From Natronohydrobacter sp. (GTDB lineage: Bacteria; Pseudomonadota; Alphaproteobacteria; Rhodobacterales; Rhodobacteraceae), in the NCBI GenBank assembly GCA_007118445.1, contig SKRP01000061.1:1-13142 (forward strand): DNA of 13,142 nucleotides, in the 5' to 3' direction. Both the position numbers and the translations under genes were made by a program. This document shows positions 6,523-13,142 of this stretch, one piece after another; position 1 is the stretch's first letter; each line of letters opens with the position of its first letter. A model generated the notes under the pieces. It made no database searches and was not told the DNA's origin. It worked only from the letters and a program-made list of their open reading frames with translations.

Positions 6523-8013
6523 TTATGTGCCAAACATCGGGAAGGTCACCCCCAGCGCCCAGGCCAGCACCAGCCCCAGCCCGATCCCGCCTGCAGCGGG
6601 CAGCCCGGTGCGCCGCCCGACCCAGCCCGAAAGCGTGCCGAAAAGCAGGAAAAACAGCACGATCACCGGCAGGATGATCAGCAGGAAGAACAGTTGCGCG
6701 AAATTCAGCGCCACGGCCAGCCCGAGCGAGGCGAGAAACCCCAGCCGCACCACCAGCACCCGCCAGAGCGCCGCGCGTCCGCCCTGGGTCAGTAACCCGT
6801 CGCCCAGCAGGAAGGGCACTGCGCCAAGCGCCAGCGCGGCAATGATCGTCACGCGGCCCGCATGGGGGAAGAAGGACGCGACATAGCGATCCAGCACGCC
6901 GCCCAGCACGACAATCCCGAAAACTGCCACGGCCAGCGCGACAGTGGGCACGCGCCACGGGAACTGATTGCGCAATTGCCCCCACCATGCCAGCAGACCC
7001 AGGGTCACCAGCCCGTAAAGCCCCAGATGCAGCGCCAGATAATCCGCGACCAGCACTGGCAGCAGCCGGATATCGAAAGGCGCAAGCGCGAGCGGCACCA
7101 GCAGGGCCGGGGCAAGTGCCGCGATCAGAAAGGTCCGGTTCGGCAGCGCGTCGGGCCGGACCGGTGCCCCGGCAGGCAGCGCGCGCGCCAGAGGCCAGCC
7201 CAGCGCGCAGGTCGCCACCAGCAGCAGCATGATCCAGCCCCCGCGCCACGGGATCGGCGCGTCACTTTCGCGCCCGAACACTGCGTCCAGCCAGTCGCGC
7301 GCCTCAGCCAGCGAAACCGTGGAATACAGCACGCCCACATGCTCGACATTCGGGGCCAGAACCGCCCGCCGTCCGGTGCCCGCGCCCGGATCGCCGATTG
7401 TCTGGCCGATCTGCGCCTGTGGGTCGGCCAGTTGCAGGGCATCAAGCGCGGCCTCTGCCAACATACCTTCCCATGCCCCGGTGATCACCAGCAGGTTCTG
7501 CGGGGCGTCCCCGGTCACCGCGAGGCTGAACATCGACACGCCGATCACCGCATCGCCGGGCGGGGCGTCCATGCTCTGGCGCACCACGATATCCGACGCC
7601 ATCGAATGCCCCAGATAGGCCAGCCGCCCATCAGCGCGCGGATGGGCAAGCGCGGCCTGCGCGACACGACCCGTTTCCTGCATCAGCAGCTGTGTCGTGC
7701 CCTCGATGGCGTCCACATCGCCCGACATGGGGCGGGGGTTGCGGCCATGGCCCTCGAAATCGAAACTCGCCACGACATAGCCCGACTGGGCGAGCGCCAG
7801 CGCGAAGGGCTCCATCAACTGCCGCGACCCGGCGAACCCATGCGCGATGACGACCGCCGGGGCCGGGGCATCACCGGGGCGGAGATAGAGTGTCGCAGGG
7901 GTGCCGCCCTCGACCACCAGCGGGGCGACAGTCACACGGGCGCGGTCGCGCTCCAGCATGAAGATGGACAGGGCCATCAGGACAAGGGCGAGTATGGCAA
8001 CCGGGATGCGCAT
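6523..8013 (-). CDS. Alpha/beta hydrolase with C-terminal polytopic membrane domain
   Basis: Predicted membrane-anchored hydrolase of 496 residues. One N-terminal hydrophobic segment (about 4-20) is followed by an alpha/beta hydrolase domain (about 30-245). This has the oxyanion-hole region VVIAHGFAGSRQ (54-65), FDFEGHGRN (85-92) and the nucleophile elbow LGHSMAS with Ser137. The last Gly of the usual GxSxG is replaced by Ala. The catalytic His is probably H225 in NVEHVGV, and the acid residue is uncertain. From residue 259 to the end there are about seven or eight hydrophobic helices without a recognised family. Its substrate is unknown, perhaps a lipid or ester at the membrane. ATG 8013 is preceded by AGAGG. 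It runs divergently from tig and in tandem with the DUF188 gene. Confidence 0.83.
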   Translation of the reverse strand: MRIPVAILALVLMALSIFMLERDRARVTVAPLVVEGGTPATLYLRPGDAPAPAVVIAHGFAGSRQLMEPFALALAQSGYVVASFDFEGHGRNPRPMSGDVDAIEGTTQLLMQETGRVAQAALAHPRADGRLAYLGHSMASDIVVRQSMDAPPGDAVIGVSMFSLAVTGDAPQNLLVITGAWEGMLAEAALDALQLADPQAQIGQTIGDPGAGTGRRAVLAPNVEHVGVLYSTVSLAEARDWLDAVFGRESDAPIPWRGGWIMLLLVATCALGWPLARALPAGAPVRPDALPNRTFLIAALAPALLVPLALAPFDIRLLPVLVADYLALHLGLYGLVTLGLLAWWGQLRNQFPWRVPTVALAVAVFGIVVLGGVLDRYVASFFPHAGRVTIIAALALGAVPFLLGDGLLTQGGRAALWRVLVVRLGFLASLGLAVALNFAQLFFLLIILPVIVLFFLLFGTLSGWVGRRTGLPAAGGIGLGLVLAWALGVTFPMFGT

Positions 8014-8113
8014 GAAACCTCTGGTCAGCGTTGCGGCCACAATGCGCAGGAATTTGCTGCAGGGAAAGGGTCGAAACGCCGCAGCGCGGGGATTTGACAG
8101 CCCAGAATCAGGG

Positions 8114-8142
8114 TTGATCCTGTGGCCTGCGCACACTAGGAA
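8114..8142 (+). promoter_or_regulatory. Candidate tig promoter
   Basis: TTGATC (8114-8119), a 17-nt spacer and TAGGAA (8137-8142) would start transcription near 8149 and give a leader of about 50 nt. A perfect TTGACA at 8094-8099 lies upstream but has no acceptable -10 box at 16-18 nt spacing. The assignment is by inspection only. Confidence 0.4.
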
Positions 8143-8156
8143 GGCGCAGATTCATT

Positions 8157-8178
8157 CAGGCCGCCCTCGTGCGGCCTG
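8157..8178 (+). promoter_or_regulatory. Perfect hairpin in the tig 5' leader
   Basis: CAGGCCGC (8157-8164) and GCGGCCTG (8171-8178) form a perfect 8-bp stem closed by the 6-nt loop CCTCGT. It ends about 10 nt before the Shine-Dalgarno sequence GAGG (8189-8192) of tig. No T-run follows, so it is not an intrinsic terminator. It could influence mRNA stability or translation initiation, or be a protein-binding palindrome. Confidence 0.6.
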
Positions 8179-8198
8179 TCATACATGCGAGGATGCTC

Positions 8199-9533
8199 AT
8201 GCAAGTCACCGAAACCCTGAACGAGGGCCTGAAGCGCGGTTACACGATCACCGTGACCGCCGCCGAACTGGCTGCGAAAGTCGATGAAAAACTGGTCGAG
8301 GCCCAGCCCGAGATCGAGATGAAAGGCTTTCGCAAGGGCAAGGTGCCGATGGCGCTTCTGAAAAAGCAGTTCGGCGAACGTCTGCTCGGCGAGGCGATGC
8401 AGGACGCGGTTGACGGCGCGATGAACAAGCATTTCGAAGAAAGCGGTGACCGCCCGGCGCTGCAGCCCGATGTCAAGATGACCAATGAAGACTGGAAAGA
8501 AGGCGATGATGTCGTCGTCGCGCTGAACTACGAGGCGCTGCCCACGATTGAAACCCCTGATTTCTCGGGCATTTCGCTCGAAAAACTGGTGGTCAAGGCT
8601 GATGATGCCGCTGTTGACGACGCGCTCGAAAACCTCGCCAAGAATGCGCAGAATTTCGATGACAAGGACGGCGCTGCGGAAGATGGCGATCAGGTCACGA
8701 TGGATTTCCTGGGCAAGATCGATGGCGAGCCGTTTGACGGGGGTGCTGCCGAAGATTTTCCGCTGGTGCTGGGCTCGGGCCAGTTCATTCCCGGCTTTGA
8801 AGAGCAGCTTGTCGGCGTGAAAGCCGGTGAGGAAAAGACTGTGACTGTCAGCTTCCCCGAAGAATACGGGGCCGAGCATCTGGCGGGCAAGGAAGCCACG
8901 TTTGATTGCACGATCAAGGCCGTTAAAGCGCCGGGCGAGGGCAAGATCGATGACGATCTGGCCAAGCAATTCGGCGTCGAGGATCTGGCAACGCTCAAAA
9001 CCCAGATCGCCGAGCGGCTGGAGGCGGAATACGGTCAGGCCTCGCGCGCGATCCTGAAGCGCGGACTGCTGGATGCACTTGATTCCACAGTGAATTTCGA
9101 CCTTCCCCCCTCTCTGGTCGAAGCCGAAAGCAAGCAGATCGCGCATCAGCTGTGGCATGACGCGCAGGAAAATGTGGATCAGAATGACCACAATCACGAA
9201 GATATCCCGACCACCGAGGAAAGCGACAAATTCGCGGTCCGTCGCGTGAAACTGGGCCTGCTGCTGGCAGAAATCGGCCAGACAGCCGAGGTGACTGTGA
9301 CCGATCAGGAAATGACCCAGGCCGTGATCGCGCAGGCGCGTCAGTATCCGGGGCAGGAAAAGCAATTCTTCGAATTCGTGCAGAAGAACCCGCAGATGCA
9401 GCAGCAGCTGCGCGCGCCGATCTTCGAGGACAAGGTGGTTGACCACATCCTCGAACAGGTCACGGTGACCGAGAAAGAGGTCAGCAAGGACGAGCTGCAG
9501 AAAGCTGTCGAGGAGCTGGAGAACGAAGGCTGA
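8199..9533 (+). CDS. tig: Trigger factor, ribosome-associated chaperone and peptidyl-prolyl isomerase
   Basis: Chaperone that docks at the ribosome exit tunnel next to L23 and shields nascent chains. It has 444 residues, normal for the family. The ribosome-binding signature GFRKGKVP is at residues 43-50. The FKBP-type PPIase domain spans about 160-245 (GDQVTMDFLGKIDG, SGQFIPGFEEQLVG), and the helical C-terminal arms follow to the acidic end EELENEG. ATG 8199 (MQVTETLNEGLKRG, as in other trigger factors) has GAGG 6 nt upstream. The ATG at 8193 is too close to that site, and the GTG at 8169 lies in the leader hairpin. It is monocistronic here, flanked by its own leader and terminator, and is not followed by clpP as in E. 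coli. Confidence 0.97.
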   Translation: MQVTETLNEGLKRGYTITVTAAELAAKVDEKLVEAQPEIEMKGFRKGKVPMALLKKQFGERLLGEAMQDAVDGAMNKHFEESGDRPALQPDVKMTNEDWKEGDDVVVALNYEALPTIETPDFSGISLEKLVVKADDAAVDDALENLAKNAQNFDDKDGAAEDGDQVTMDFLGKIDGEPFDGGAAEDFPLVLGSGQFIPGFEEQLVGVKAGEEKTVTVSFPEEYGAEHLAGKEATFDCTIKAVKAPGEGKIDDDLAKQFGVEDLATLKTQIAERLEAEYGQASRAILKRGLLDALDSTVNFDLPPSLVEAESKQIAHQLWHDAQENVDQNDHNHEDIPTTEESDKFAVRRVKLGLLLAEIGQTAEVTVTDQEMTQAVIAQARQYPGQEKQFFEFVQKNPQMQQQLRAPIFEDKVVDHILEQVTVTEKEVSKDELQKAVEELENEG

Positions 9534-9571
9534 GCCGCGTTTTCCGACCCTGTCGCGGGGAAATCACAAGG

Positions 9572-9596
9572 AAAGGCGGCGCTGAGCCGCCTTTTT
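9572..9596 (+). terminator. Intrinsic terminator of tig
   Basis: GGCGGC (9575-9580), loop GCTGA and GCCGCC (9586-9591) are followed by TTTTT (9592-9596). The stem can extend with AAA opposite TTT. It begins 38 nt after the tig stop codon. Confidence 0.9.
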
Positions 9597-9608
9597 CATG
9601 CTGAGAAA

Positions 9609-9673
9609 GGGTGCTCTGTTCTTGCGGCGGTTCTGACGCGCGAGACCAGCACCCACGAGCAGTGTATCAGAAC
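9609..9673. other. Two interleaved inverted repeats between convergent terminators
   Basis: GGGTGCT (9609-9615) is complementary to AGCACCC (9648-9654), and GTTCTGA (9630-9636) is complementary to TCAGAAC (9667-9673). The four arms alternate, so both stems together would form a pseudoknot, while either alone forms a large-loop hairpin. No reading frame or promoter is apparent. This could be a structured 3' region, a small RNA or coincidence. Confidence 0.35.
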
Positions 9674-9679
9674 GGTCAG

Positions 9680-9710
9680 AAAAAAGCCCCGGCAAGCGAC
9701 TGCCGGGGCT
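9680..9710 (-). terminator. Intrinsic terminator of the ilv operon
   Basis: Read on the minus strand, AGCCCCGGCA (9710-9701), loop GTCGCT and TGCCGGGGCT (9694-9685) form a perfect 10-bp GC-rich stem followed by a T-run (A9684-A9680 on the plus strand). It begins 40 nt after the ilvN stop codon and faces the tig terminator. Confidence 0.93.
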
Positions 9711-9750
9711 CAAACCTTTCAGCGCGACGGTAAGCGCCTGACGCGCCCCA

Positions 9751-10311
9751 TCAGGCCCCGCGCGCCAGTGCCGCGACGCCGGTGCGGGCGACTTCGATCA
9801 GGCCCAGCGGGCGCATCAGCTCGGCAAAGGCATCGACCTTCTCGGGCGTGCCCGTCATCTCGAACACGAAGCTTTCCAGCGTCGAATCGACCACATTGGC
9901 GCGGAAGATCTCGGCCAGGCGCAGCGCCTCGATCCGGTGTTCGCCCTGGCCCCTGACCTTGAACAACGCCAGTTCGCGCTGCACCGAAGGCCCCTCGACC
10001 GTCAGGTCATTGACCGCATGAACGATGACCATGCGTTCCAGCTGCGCCTTGATCTGAACGATCACCTGCGGCGTGCCCGAGGTGACAACCGTGATCCGCG
10101 AGCGATGGCCGGAATGATCCACTTCGGCGACCGTCAGGCTGTCGATATTATAGCCGCGGGCCGAAAACAGACCGATGACGCGGGCCAGCACGCCGGCTTC
10201 ATTGTCCACGATCACCGCAAGCGTATGCGTTTCGATCACTTCCGCATTCGGGTCGCGCAGGTCATAGGCCGAATGTTTCGACGTGCCTTTTTTGATGTTC
10301 AGGGGGGACAT
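9751..10311 (-). CDS. ilvN: Acetolactate synthase small (regulatory) subunit
   Basis: Regulatory subunit of acetohydroxyacid synthase, which activates the catalytic subunit and carries valine/branched-chain feedback inhibition. It has 186 residues. A hydrophilic N-terminal extension of about 27 residues (MSPLNIKKGTSKHSAYDL) precedes the ACT domain (about 28-100, THTLAVIVDNEAGVLARVIGLFSARGYNIDSL). The C-terminal ALS small-subunit domain follows (about 110-184, RELALFKV, FEMTGTPEKVDAF, RTGVAALARG). Such an extension is usual in alphaproteobacteria. ATG 10311 has AAGGA about 7 nt upstream. The frame is open further upstream, but that part overlaps the lipoprotein gene and is not coding. It is 16 nt downstream of the lipoprotein gene, and its catalytic partner ilvB lies two genes upstream. 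Confidence 0.96.
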   Translation of the reverse strand: MSPLNIKKGTSKHSAYDLRDPNAEVIETHTLAVIVDNEAGVLARVIGLFSARGYNIDSLTVAEVDHSGHRSRITVVTSGTPQVIVQIKAQLERMVIVHAVNDLTVEGPSVQRELALFKVRGQGEHRIEALRLAEIFRANVVDSTLESFVFEMTGTPEKVDAFAELMRPLGLIEVARTGVAALARGA

Positions 10312-10327
10312 CGGGTTTCCTTTTGTC

Positions 10328-10654
10328 TCAGCAGGCCAGACGCGCCTGCCAGCGGTTGATGCTGTCATATTTCGACATGGTCGCGACCTCGCAGCCACTC
10401 GCCTGCGCGATGGCCGTGCGCGCGCCTTCCTCGACCCGCAGCACCAGATTGCTGCCGGTCGAGAAATTCGCGGCCACAGCCGTATCGCCCATGACGCGGA
10501 CATGGAAGATGTCCGGGCCGATCTCGATGCGCTGCGTATCGCGATGACCCACGACCTGTATCGGCGCCTCGCAGGCCATAAGCGCGACCAGCGCGGCAAG
10601 GCAGAGGCCCGCGCCCATGCGCTGCGTGCTGGCAAGGGGCAGGGGATCAGGCAT
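10328..10654 (-). CDS. Small predicted lipoprotein of unknown function
   Basis: Protein of 108 residues that I do not recognise. The N-terminus has a basic residue (R12), a hydrophobic stretch (14-27) and LMAC with Cys28, a plausible though imperfect lipobox, suggesting a lipid-anchored periplasmic protein of about 80 residues after processing. Two further cysteines (C88 and the very last residue, C108) could form a disulfide. No catalytic motif is seen. ATG 10654 is chosen because GGAG stands about 6 nt upstream and it overlaps the stop of the methyltransferase frame by 8 nt (ATGCCTGA), indicating translational coupling. An in-frame ATG at 10618 has no ribosome binding site. It is 16 nt upstream of ilvN, within the ilv transcription unit. 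Confidence 0.7.
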   Translation of the reverse strand: MPDPLPLASTQRMGAGLCLAALVALMACEAPIQVVGHRDTQRIEIGPDIFHVRVMGDTAVAANFSTGSNLVLRVEEGARTAIAQASGCEVATMSKYDSINRWQARLAC

Positions 10655-11487
10655 CGGCTTCTCCGGTGCTGGCGGGCTGGCAGAACATCATCTGACCCTC
10701 GAACAGGCGCAGATCGTCGCGGGTGACTTCGGTCTCTTCGTGACGGCGGGCGCGGTGGCGGGCGACGGTGATCCTATAGCCGAAATCGCGCAGCAGATCC
10801 CACATCTCTTCGCCGGAATAACCGAATTCCTGCATCCCGCGATGATACTCGACATAGAGCACAGGTCGCGCAGCCAGCAGTTTCTGCGCGCCAAGCAGAA
10901 CGTGATGCTCGAACCCTTCGGTGTCGATCTTGACATGGCTGGGCTGCCACTCGCCGGTAAAATAATCATCCAGCCGGATCATCATCACGCGGTTTTCCGA
11001 CTCGCCCACTCGGGTTGCCGGGGTGCCGAGCTTGGGGATATTGGCAAAGCCCGGCGCAGCCCCGGCGGCGGCATGGATCAGGGTCACATTGTCCAGATGA
11101 TTGGCCGCGACATTGGCATGGATGCGCCCGATCATCGCTTCCTGTGGCTCGATGGCAAAGACCGCGCGCGCGCAGGGCCGCGATGACCGAGAAATAGCCG
11201 ATATTCGCGCCGACATCGACAAAGACCGATTTGCGGGTCAGGCTGTCCACCAGCGCTCTGGTCAGGACCGGTTCATGCAGCGCGCGCGGGTGGTTGCGGC
11301 CATGAAACCAATTATAGGACAGCCGGTCCTGGGTCAGGAAAAACGCGCGCAGATCGCCGATCCTGGCCAGATAGCTGATATGATCGGGGCGCAGGTAATC
11401 CTCGGCAGAGGCACGCGCTTCGATCTTGCGCAACCTGTGGCGCATCCAGCTGTGATCCGGTTTCGGCTGTTCCGGCGTGTCGGCCAT
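10647..11487 (-). pseudogene. FkbM family SAM-dependent methyltransferase, frameshifted
   Basis: Two overlapping frames together make one methyltransferase of about 280 residues. The first (from ATG 11487, MADTPEQPKPDHSWMRHRLR) carries the SAM-binding motif VFVDVGANIGYFSVIAALRAR (residues 88-108). The second continues with VFAIEPQEAMIGRIHANVAANHL, then RLDDYFTG, the FkbM hallmark KIDTEGFEHHVLLGA and VLYVEYH. The frame changes at a (CG)5 run at 11163-11172. One more CG unit would restore LRARAVFAIEP, so the event is a 2-bp loss relative to an intact gene, or a sequencing/assembly error. As given, the product would lose its C-terminal half. FkbM enzymes usually O-methylate sugars or secondary metabolites, and the target here is unknown. 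It lies 62 nt after ilvB and overlaps the lipoprotein gene. Confidence 0.82.
11163..11172 (-). repeat. (CG)5 dinucleotide run at the frameshift
   Basis: Five CG units lie exactly where the two methyltransferase frames must be joined. Six units would give a continuous reading frame. Short CG runs can slip during replication and are also prone to base-calling errors. Confidence 0.85.
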
Positions 11488-11549
11488 GCACCCTGTCCCT
11501 CTGGTGACGGGGCGGCAGGACAGCCCCGCGCGCCCCTTACGATCTGCGA

Positions 11550-13142
11550 TCAGACCAGCACGGCCCCGCTTGCACCGATGACGCCCTGAGTATCGACCTC
11601 GCCAAGGATCATGTCATTATGCGCATTCCCCGAAGGGATCATCGGGAAGCAGTTCTCATGCTTCTCGACAATGCAGTCAAAGATCACCGGCCCGTCATAG
11701 GCCAGCATCTCGCGGATGGCGTCATCGAGATCGGCCTCATTGTCGCAGCGGATGCCCTTGCAGCCGAATGCCTCGGCGAGTTTCACGAAATCGGGCAGCG
11801 CTTCGGACCAGCTATGCGAATAGCGTTCGCCATGCAGCAATTCCTGCCACTGGCGGACCATGCCAAGGCGTTCATTGTTCAGGATGAATTGCTTGACGGG
11901 CGCGCGATATTGCACGGCGGTCCCCATTTCCTGCATGTTCATCAGCCAGGATGCCTCGCCCGCGACATTGATCACCAGCGCCTCCGGGTGGGCGATCTGC
12001 ACGCCGATGGATGCGGGCAGGCCGTAGCCCATGGTCCCAAGCCCGCCCGAGGTCATCCAGCGGTTCGGATCCTCGAAACCCAGATATTGCGCGGCCCACA
12101 TCTGGTGCTGGCCCACTTCGGTGGTGATGTAGCGGTCCATCCCCTTGGTCAGCGCTTCCAGTCGCGCAACGGCGTGCTGCGGGCGGATAACGCTCGTGCC
12201 GGGCTTGTAGGCCAGACAATCGACCGAGGTCCATTCGTCGATCTGTTTCCACCAGCGGCCCACAGCTTCGCGGTTGACCTTGCGCCCGCGCGCTTTCCAC
12301 AGCTCAAGGGCGGCTTCCAGCACATGCGCCACATCGCCGATGATCGGCACATCAGTGCGGATCACCTTGTTGATGGAGGACGGGTCGATATCGACATGGA
12401 TTTTCTTCGAATCCGGGCTGAAGGCGTTGATGCGGCCTGTGATCCGGTCGTCAAAGCGTGCGCCGATATTGATCATCACATCGCAATCATGCATCGCCCA
12501 ATTGGCCTGATAGGTGCCATGCATCCCCAGCATCCCCAGCCAGGATTTGCCGCTCGCCGGGTAGGCGCCCAGCCCCATCAGGGTCGAGGTAATGGGGAAG
12601 CCTGTCGCCTCGACCCATTCGCGCAGCAGCTTGCTGGCCGCTGGCCCGGAATTGATCACGCCGCCGCCCGTGTAGAAGACAGGCTTCTCGGCGGTCTCGA
12701 TCAATTCGACCATGCGCTCGATCATCTCTGGATCGCCCTTCACGCGGGGGGCGTAATGGCCGGTCTGGACTGCGGGCTTGTCTGTATAGGTGCCGGTCGC
12801 GAATTGCACATCCTTCGGAATGTCCACCAGAACCGGGCCGGGACGGCCCGTGGTTGCGACATGGAACGCCTGATGAATCGTCTCAGACAGTTTGTCGGTT
12901 TCCTTGACCAGCCAGTTCATCTTGGTGCAGGGGCGGGTGATGCCGACAGTGTCGCCCTCCTGGAAGGCATCTGATCCGATCATGAAAGTTGGCACCTGAC
13001 CTGACAGAACCACAATCGGGATCGAATCCATCAGCGCGTCCACAATCCCCGTCACCACATTGGTCGCACCGGGGCCAGAGGTCACCAGCACGACGCCCGG
13101 CTTGCCAGTGGACCGCGCATAGCCCTCGGCGGCATGGATCGC
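11550..13142 (-). CDS. ilvB: Acetolactate synthase large (catalytic) subunit, 5' end outside window
   Basis: ThDP- and FAD-dependent catalytic subunit making acetolactate and acetohydroxybutyrate, the first common step to valine, leucine and isoleucine. 530 residues are visible, and the start and roughly the first 55 residues, including the catalytic Glu, lie beyond the right edge. The visible part begins AIHAAEGYARSTGKPGV, followed by VTSGPGATNVVTGI, then the FAD/central domain (GGGVINSG, GARFDDRITGR) and the ThDP domain (GGLGTMGYGLPASIG, AGEASWLMNMQEM, ILNNERLGMVRQWQ). In the ThDP motif the usual Asp of GDG/GDA is Glu (codon 11955-11957), with NN 27 residues after the Gly. The C-terminus (MILGEVDTQGVIG) fits the family. 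It leads the unit that ends with ilvN. Confidence 0.97.
   Translation of the reverse strand, partial: AIHAAEGYARSTGKPGVVLVTSGPGATNVVTGIVDALMDSIPIVVLSGQVPTFMIGSDAFQEGDTVGITRPCTKMNWLVKETDKLSETIHQAFHVATTGRPGPVLVDIPKDVQFATGTYTDKPAVQTGHYAPRVKGDPEMIERMVELIETAEKPVFYTGGGVINSGPAASKLLREWVEATGFPITSTLMGLGAYPASGKSWLGMLGMHGTYQANWAMHDCDVMINIGARFDDRITGRINAFSPDSKKIHVDIDPSSINKVIRTDVPIIGDVAHVLEAALELWKARGRKVNREAVGRWWKQIDEWTSVDCLAYKPGTSVIRPQHAVARLEALTKGMDRYITTEVGQHQMWAAQYLGFEDPNRWMTSGGLGTMGYGLPASIGVQIAHPEALVINVAGEASWLMNMQEMGTAVQYRAPVKQFILNNERLGMVRQWQELLHGERYSHSWSEALPDFVKLAEAFGCKGIRCDNEADLDDAIREMLAYDGPVIFDCIVEKHENCFPMIPSGNAHNDMILGEVDTQGVIGASGAVLV

Noticed and set aside
6862..8097. Long plus-strand frame opposite the hydrolase
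   Set aside because: Its low-complexity His/Arg/Gln-rich translation is antisense to a clear hydrolase. It is a shadow frame.
8136..9446. Long minus-strand frame opposite trigger factor
   Set aside because: Trigger factor is unmistakable on the plus strand, and the opposite frame has no motif or ribosome binding site.
11488..11549. Possible terminator between ilvB and the methyltransferase gene
   Set aside because: On the minus strand only a 5-bp GGGGC/GCCCC stem with a 9-nt loop is present, without a T-tract, so there is no support for ending the transcript here.
11619..12974. Long plus-strand frame opposite ilvB
   Set aside because: It is antisense to an AHAS sequence conserved throughout and is a product of high GC at third positions.

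Overview
The window reads as a chromosomal segment of a GC-rich alphaproteobacterium, most likely a member of the Rhodobacteraceae (Rhodobacter/Roseobacter relatives). The basis is the gene order rpmH-rnpA-yidD-ttcA, an IlvN with a long N-terminal extension, the AHAS sequence style, and strong GC bias at third codon positions. Most of it is housekeeping sequence. No IS element, integrase, CRISPR array or prophage gene was seen.

Left part, minus strand (about 1940 down to 215): the operon rpmH (L34) - rnpA (RNase P protein) - yidD (insertase helper) - ttcA (tRNA 2-thiocytidine synthase). It is tightly packed, with 4-nt and 8-nt overlaps at the rnpA/yidD and yidD/ttcA junctions. The first 214 bases hold no gene I can support, only a perfect 3 x 10-bp tandem repeat at the very edge of the window.

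Centre left, plus strand (2200-5748): a compact three-gene unit running divergently from rpmH. It encodes a TVP38/TMEM64 (DedA-superfamily) membrane protein starting at TTG, a MerA-like FAD/NAD(P) disulfide oxidoreductase overlapping it by 4 nt, and a two-TM sensor histidine kinase 22 nt further on. No response regulator is present. This is the best candidate in the window for a poorly described functional module, linking membrane, redox chemistry and sensing. A tRNA-Arg(ACG) gene with its own promoter and an encoded CCA follows.

Centre right: a minus-strand pair, an alpha/beta hydrolase fused to a polytopic membrane domain followed by a YaiI/YqxD (DUF188) PIN-like protein, runs divergently from tig (trigger factor) on the plus strand. 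tig has a short leader containing a perfect 8-bp hairpin and ends in a clear intrinsic terminator.

Right part, minus strand (13142 down to 9751): ilvB (AHAS large subunit, 5' end outside the window), a FkbM-type methyltransferase broken by a frameshift at a (CG)5 run, a small lipoprotein overlapping its end by 8 nt, and ilvN (AHAS regulatory subunit), closed by a strong intrinsic terminator facing that of tig. The two AHAS subunits are therefore separated by two unrelated genes in one apparent transcription unit.
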